Source of the DNA: Chara braunii
Taxonomy: Eukaryota; Streptophyta; Charophyceae; Charales; Characeae
DNA: 22,413 nucleotides
Reading direction: 5' to 3'
Assembly (NCBI GenBank): GCA_003427395.1
Contig: BFEA01000065.1
Coordinates: 2,445,772-2,468,184 of the forward strand
Below are positions 19,229 to 22,413 of this stretch, piece after piece. Position 1 is the stretch's first letter. Each line of letters opens with the position of its first letter. The notes under the pieces are model-generated. The model was given only the letters and a program-made list of their open reading frames with translations, was not told the origin of the DNA and searched no databases. A program made the translations under genes and the position numbers.

Positions 19229-19516
19229 ACAAGGTTACCAGAGTGGCCCGGCGCCACTTGCCTGGCTGGGCCAAAAAAAAATAAAAACAATAAAAAAATA
19301 AAAATTATTTCTCAACTTTATTTTTTATTTTAAGTCTGGTAAATAATTTCGATGTGACCCTGAGCCAAAAGTTGTTCAGTTTATTTTTCTGAATAACACA
19401 ATTTTGTTTTGGATTTTTTTTTTTTTTTTTTTTTTTTATCGGACCTTCCCTGGTCCTTGCACAACCGGGCCGTCCGGAAAAATAGGGTGTCCGGGCAGCC
19501 CGGGTGGTAGCCTAGT
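19229..19516 (+). mobile_element. Small TA-tract element E1 (288 bp)
   Basis: It begins ACAAGGTTACC directly after a TATATATA run and ends GGTAGCCTAGT directly before ACATATATATAC. Its ends are imperfect inverted repeats. A hairpin TGGCCC...GGGCCA sits just inside the left end. The interior (about 19330-19400) shares TCTGGTAAATAATTTCGATG...GTTTATTTTTCT-like sequence with the larger elements at 21060-21140 and 21980-22040. There is no protein, so it is non-autonomous. It may be a MITE-type DNA element or a derivative of one. Transposase class is unknown. Confidence 0.65.
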
Positions 19517-19643
19517 ACATATATATACATGGGGTTGTAAGGTTTAAAAATCCTCACATCCTCATATTTGTTTTTTCGGATTTTGATGTTTTTTGTGATT
19601 AAAAACAAAAGAACGAAAAAAACAAGTATTAAAATCAAAAGAA

Positions 19644-19692
19644 ACCTAGGATACCAGAGTGGCCCGCGGTATATCGCCCAGTCGGGCCAAAA
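19644..19692 (+). mobile_element. End fragment of the same element family (E0)
   Basis: ACCTAGGATACCAGAGTGGC matches the E1 left end. Its subterminal hairpin TGGCCCG...CGGGCCA is intact, and a (TA)n tract follows. The rest of the element is missing, either deleted or replaced by the tract. Confidence 0.55.
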
Positions 19693-19712
19693 ATATATAT
19701 ATATATATATAT
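19692..19712. repeat. (TA)n microsatellite
   Basis: About ten TA units separate E0 from the hammerhead block. Confidence 0.95.
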
Positions 19713-20040
<328 letters not shown>

Positions 20041-20530
20041 ACAGGGTAACCGTCGTTTGGGACGGGTCGAACGCCCGAACCCGAACGCCCAAACGTATGG
20101 GACCCCTTGAGGATGCGTTCGACCGTTCGGGCCGAACGCAGACCCTATAAAAAAAAGAAAAAAAGAAAAAAATCAAAAAAATCTGAAAAAAAGATATGTT
20201 ACGAAGAAAAACAAATTAAACAAGATTGGCCTGAGCATTACATCCAACTTCCTTACCAAATTTGAAATAAGAATAAAATACGAAAAACAAATACTAATAA
20301 TAAAAATAACAAAAAATAAAATTAAAATTAAATTTAGCGAGTGCGCGAGCACCTTTTCGACACCGCCATCTTTGGCAATTTTTCATTTTTTTTGTTCATA
20401 GCTAAATGCCCTGAAAAATTACATATGTGTACTTAACATAATGCAAAACCGACTAAAAAAGTTTCAAAAAATAATAAAATTGTTCGGACCTCGAACTAAA
20501 GTGAAAACAAAAAGTAAGAAGTGAAAACAA
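20041..20530 (-). mobile_element. Inverted half-copy of the TA-tract element
   Basis: It starts ACAGGGTAACC. It is the reverse complement of about 20810-21298, including the TTTGGTAAGGAATTTGGATG and CAAAGATGGC...GTGTCGAAA regions. It therefore corresponds to the right half of the element, inverted and joined to the left end of the full copy at 20531. Confidence 0.75.
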
Positions 20531-21297
20531 ACATGGGTCACCAGCCCGTACGTACGGAGGTCCCCGGGCAGACCTTCGTACGTACGGGCGTTTGGGGTCC
20601 CGTACGGGGTCCGAACCCGACGGCGTTCGGCCCCCGCCAAAAAATATTTCGGGGCTTAAAAATAATGCTTTTTTTGTGACGTTTTTTGTGTGAATTCTCT
20701 ATAATGTCAGGTACATGCCTATTAATTTTTACGTCATTTAGCTTAGCCAAATAATAATTACAAATCGCCAAAGATGGCCGTGTCAAAACGTGCTCGCCCA
20801 CTTTGTTTTTTAATTTTTACTTTTTGTTTTCACTTTAGTTCGGGGTCTAAACAATTTTATTATTTTTGGAAACTTTTTTAGTGGGTTTTGCATTATGTAA
20901 AGTACACATTTGTAAATTTTCAGGGCATTTAGCTATGCAAAAAAACAATGAAAAATCGTCAAAGATGGCAGTGTCGAAAACGTGCTCTTGCACTCACTAA
21001 ATTTATTATTATTATTATTATTTATTTATTTTTTTATTAGAATTTGTTTTTCGTATTTTATTTTTATTTCAAATTTGGTAAGGAATTTGGATGATATGCT
21101 AAGACAAATCTTGTTTAGTTTATTTTTCGTCATAACATATCGTTTTTTTAGATGTTTTTGATTTTATTTTTATTTTTTTGATTTTATTTTTTTATGTCCT
21201 GTTTCGGCCCGAACGGCCGAACGCATCCCCAAGGGGTCCCATACGTTCGGGCGTTCGGGTTCAGGCTTTTGGCCCGTCCCGAACGCCGGTTACCCTG

Positions 21298-21298
<1 letters not shown>
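20531..21298 (+). mobile_element. TA-tract element E2 (768 bp)
   Basis: It begins ACATGGGTCACC and ends GGTTACCCTGT, followed by a TATA-rich tract. A subterminal hairpin of 18 bp with one G-U pair (20545-20562 with 20571-20588, loop CCCGGGCA) lies just inside the left end. The interior aligns throughout with E3 (21430-22138), for example CCGCCAAAAAATATTTCGGG. The right end is rich in GAACG/CGTTC words that can fold repeatedly. There is no protein. It joins the inverted half-copy at 20041-20530, giving a foldback structure with arms of about 490 bp. Confidence 0.8.

Positions 21299-21325
<27 letters not shown>
21299..21325. repeat. (TA)n-rich tract
   Basis: ATGTATATGTATATAT... lies between E2 and the second hammerhead-block copy. 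Confidence 0.9.
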
Positions 21326-21328
<3 letters not shown>

Positions 21329-21400
21329 TGTCCCAGCCCCTCGTTTGTTGTCCTCTTCTCCCTCTCTGCCTACGGTTTACCGGGCAGTTCTATTTGATGA
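21326..21400 (+). repeat. Hammerhead block, copy 2 (lacks the ribozyme)
   Basis: Only the part downstream of the ribozyme remains. It starts TTTTGTCCCAGCCCCTCG, matching 19864 onward of copy 1, and runs to CTATTTGATGA before the next (TA)n. It is nearly identical to copy 1 over about 75 bp. The 5' break falls in the 3' strand of stem III. Confidence 0.85.
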
Positions 21401-21429
21401 TATATATATATCTATATATATATATATAT
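21401..21429. repeat. (TA)n microsatellite
   Basis: A TA run with one TC interruption precedes E3. Confidence 0.95.
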
Positions 21430-22068
21430 ACAAGGTTACCTGACCGAACGTTTGGGGGCCCTCCGGCAGGCCCCCGAACGTTCGGGCATTCGGGGTCCCG
21501 TTCAGGGGCCGAACACCTTCAGTTTCGTCCCCCGCCAAAAAATATTTCGGGGCCTAAAAATAAGTTTTTTTTTCTGATTTGTTTTTTGTGAGTTCTCTAT
21601 GATGTAATCTACACGCCTATAACTTTTGAAGCTATTCTGCTCAGCCAAAAAAACATTACAAATCGTCAAAGATGGGGGTGTCAAAACGTGCTCGCCCACT
21701 CACTATTTTGTTTTTTTTCACTTTTAACTTTTTGTTTTCACTTTATTTCGGGGCCTAAAAAATTCTATTATTTTTTGAAAACTTTTTAATGAGTTATTGA
21801 TTATGCAAACTACATATCTGTAAATTTTCAGGGCATTTTTCAATGCCAAAAAATAATTAAAAATCCACAAAGATGGCGGTATCGAAAAGGTGCTAGCACA
21901 CTCACTCATTTTAATTCTCTTTTTATTTTTTTTTATTTTTATCATAGTGTTTATTTTCTGTATTGGATTTTTAATTCAAATTTGGTAAAGAATTTGGATG
22001 TAGTGCCCTGACAAATGTTGTTTAGTTTATGTTTCTCCATAACATAGTTTGTTTTCGAAATTTTGTTA

Positions 22069-22099
<31 letters not shown>

Positions 22100-22137
22100 G
22101 GTCCGCATTCGGCCCGTCTCGAACGCTGGTAACCCTG

Positions 22138-22138
<1 letters not shown>
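21430..22138 (+). mobile_element. TA-tract element E3 (709 bp, full length)
   Basis: It begins ACAAGGTTACC and ends GGTAACCCTGT, inside a (TA)n tract. The left subterminal hairpin has 17 bp with one G-U pair (21444-21460 with 21469-21485, loop CTCCGGCA). Internal landmarks shared with E2 are the CCCCCGCCAAAAAATATTTC stretch, CAAAGATGG...GTGTCAAAACGTGCTCGCCC (in parts) and TTTCAGGGCATTT. A poly(T) run of about 30 bases lies near the right end. No transposase or RT is encoded. The short inverted ends and TA-tract location recall the TA-microsatellite elements called Micron in rice. Sequence relation to those is untested. Confidence 0.8.
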
Positions 22139-22169
<31 letters not shown>

Positions 22170-22179
22170 TATATATATA
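22139..22179. repeat. (TA)n microsatellite
   Basis: A TA run with an AATATT interruption lies between E3 and the third hammerhead-block copy. Confidence 0.95.
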
Positions 22180-22285
22180 TGATGAGTCGGTGAAACTCCG
22201 ACGAAACAGTTTGTCACAGTCCGTCGTTTGTTGTCCTCTTCTCTCTCTCTGCCTACTGTTTACCGGACATTTCTATTTGTGACGA
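22180..22285 (+). repeat. Hammerhead block, copy 3 (ribozyme 5'-truncated)
   Basis: The ribozyme remnant (22180-22215) keeps UGAUGA, stem II GUCGG/CCGAC with the same loop, GAA and the 3' strand of stem III. The 5' strand of stem III, the cleavage site and stem I are replaced by TA repeat, and core C3 is A. It cannot self-cleave as a unit. The downstream part (CAGTCCGTCG...TTTGTGACGA) matches copies 1 and 2 with a few changes. Confidence 0.85.
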
Positions 22286-22300
22286 TATATATATATAAAT
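22286..22300. repeat. Short (TA)n tract
   Basis: A TATATATATATAAAT-type tract precedes the last element. Confidence 0.9.
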
Positions 22301-22413
22301 ACAGGGTAACCGGCGTTCGGTACGGGCCGAACGCCCGAACCCGAACGCCCGAACGTATGGGACCCCTTGGGGATGCGTTCGGCCGTTCGGGCCGAACGCG
22401 GACCCAAAAAAAA
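22301..22413 (-). mobile_element. TA-tract element E4, truncated by the window end
   Basis: It starts ACAGGGTAACC and follows the right-end sequence of E2 in inverted orientation (GAACGCCCGAACCCGAACGC, CCGAACGTATGGGACCCCTT). It is therefore another copy entering the window in the opposite direction. Only the terminal 113 bases are visible. Confidence 0.8.

Overview
The window looks like a gene-poor, repeat-dense stretch of a eukaryotic nuclear genome. I see no intact host protein gene, no tRNA or rRNA, no bacterial-type operon and no CRISPR array. Long (TA)n tracts, homopolymer runs, nested repeats and a decayed retroelement fill it. A green-lineage host (charophyte alga, moss, fern or similar) is my best guess. 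The decayed ORFs carry TGA and TAG but no TAA stops, as expected from deamination at CG and CHG sites. The hammerhead ribozyme has the stem II style of plant retrozymes and viroid-like RNAs. The retroelement proteins remind me of streptophyte-alga transposon proteins. This is memory and inference, not a search.

Layout. Positions 1-2740 hold unrecognised sequence, old inverted fragments of a dispersed repeat and a three-unit 42-bp tandem repeat. Two same-strand copies of one large non-coding repeat follow: copy A (about 2741-6005) and copy B (about 7079-11524). They share many small hairpins, and copy A has a TATA-box-like site near its end. Copy B was interrupted by a 457-bp element (7245-7701) that left a perfect 9-bp target duplication. 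Short inverted-repeat fragments lie around both copies.

Positions 12200-17617 are a nearly complete Penelope-like retroelement (PLE). It has 576/587-bp direct terminal repeats. A gag-like ORF1 (12915-14159) carries a CCHC-type zinc knuckle, a coiled coil and a SAP-like helix pair. ORF2 (14517-17030) carries a PLE-type reverse transcriptase with its catalytic aspartates still encoded. Both ORFs stay in one reading frame with no indel but are broken by nine TGA/TAG stops. No GIY-YIG nuclease is visible. ORF2 stops on the base before the right terminal repeat.

Positions 19229-22413 are an unusual array. Blocks carrying a type III hammerhead ribozyme (one complete copy at 19809-19868, two 5'-truncated copies) alternate with (TA)n tracts. 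The tracts also hold a family of small elements with ACA(A/G)GGTTACC-like ends and strong subterminal hairpins. In two copies the hairpin stem has changed sequence but kept its pairing. The RT of the PLE could in principle serve non-autonomous RNAs such as a hammerhead-bearing retrozyme, but nothing here links them directly.
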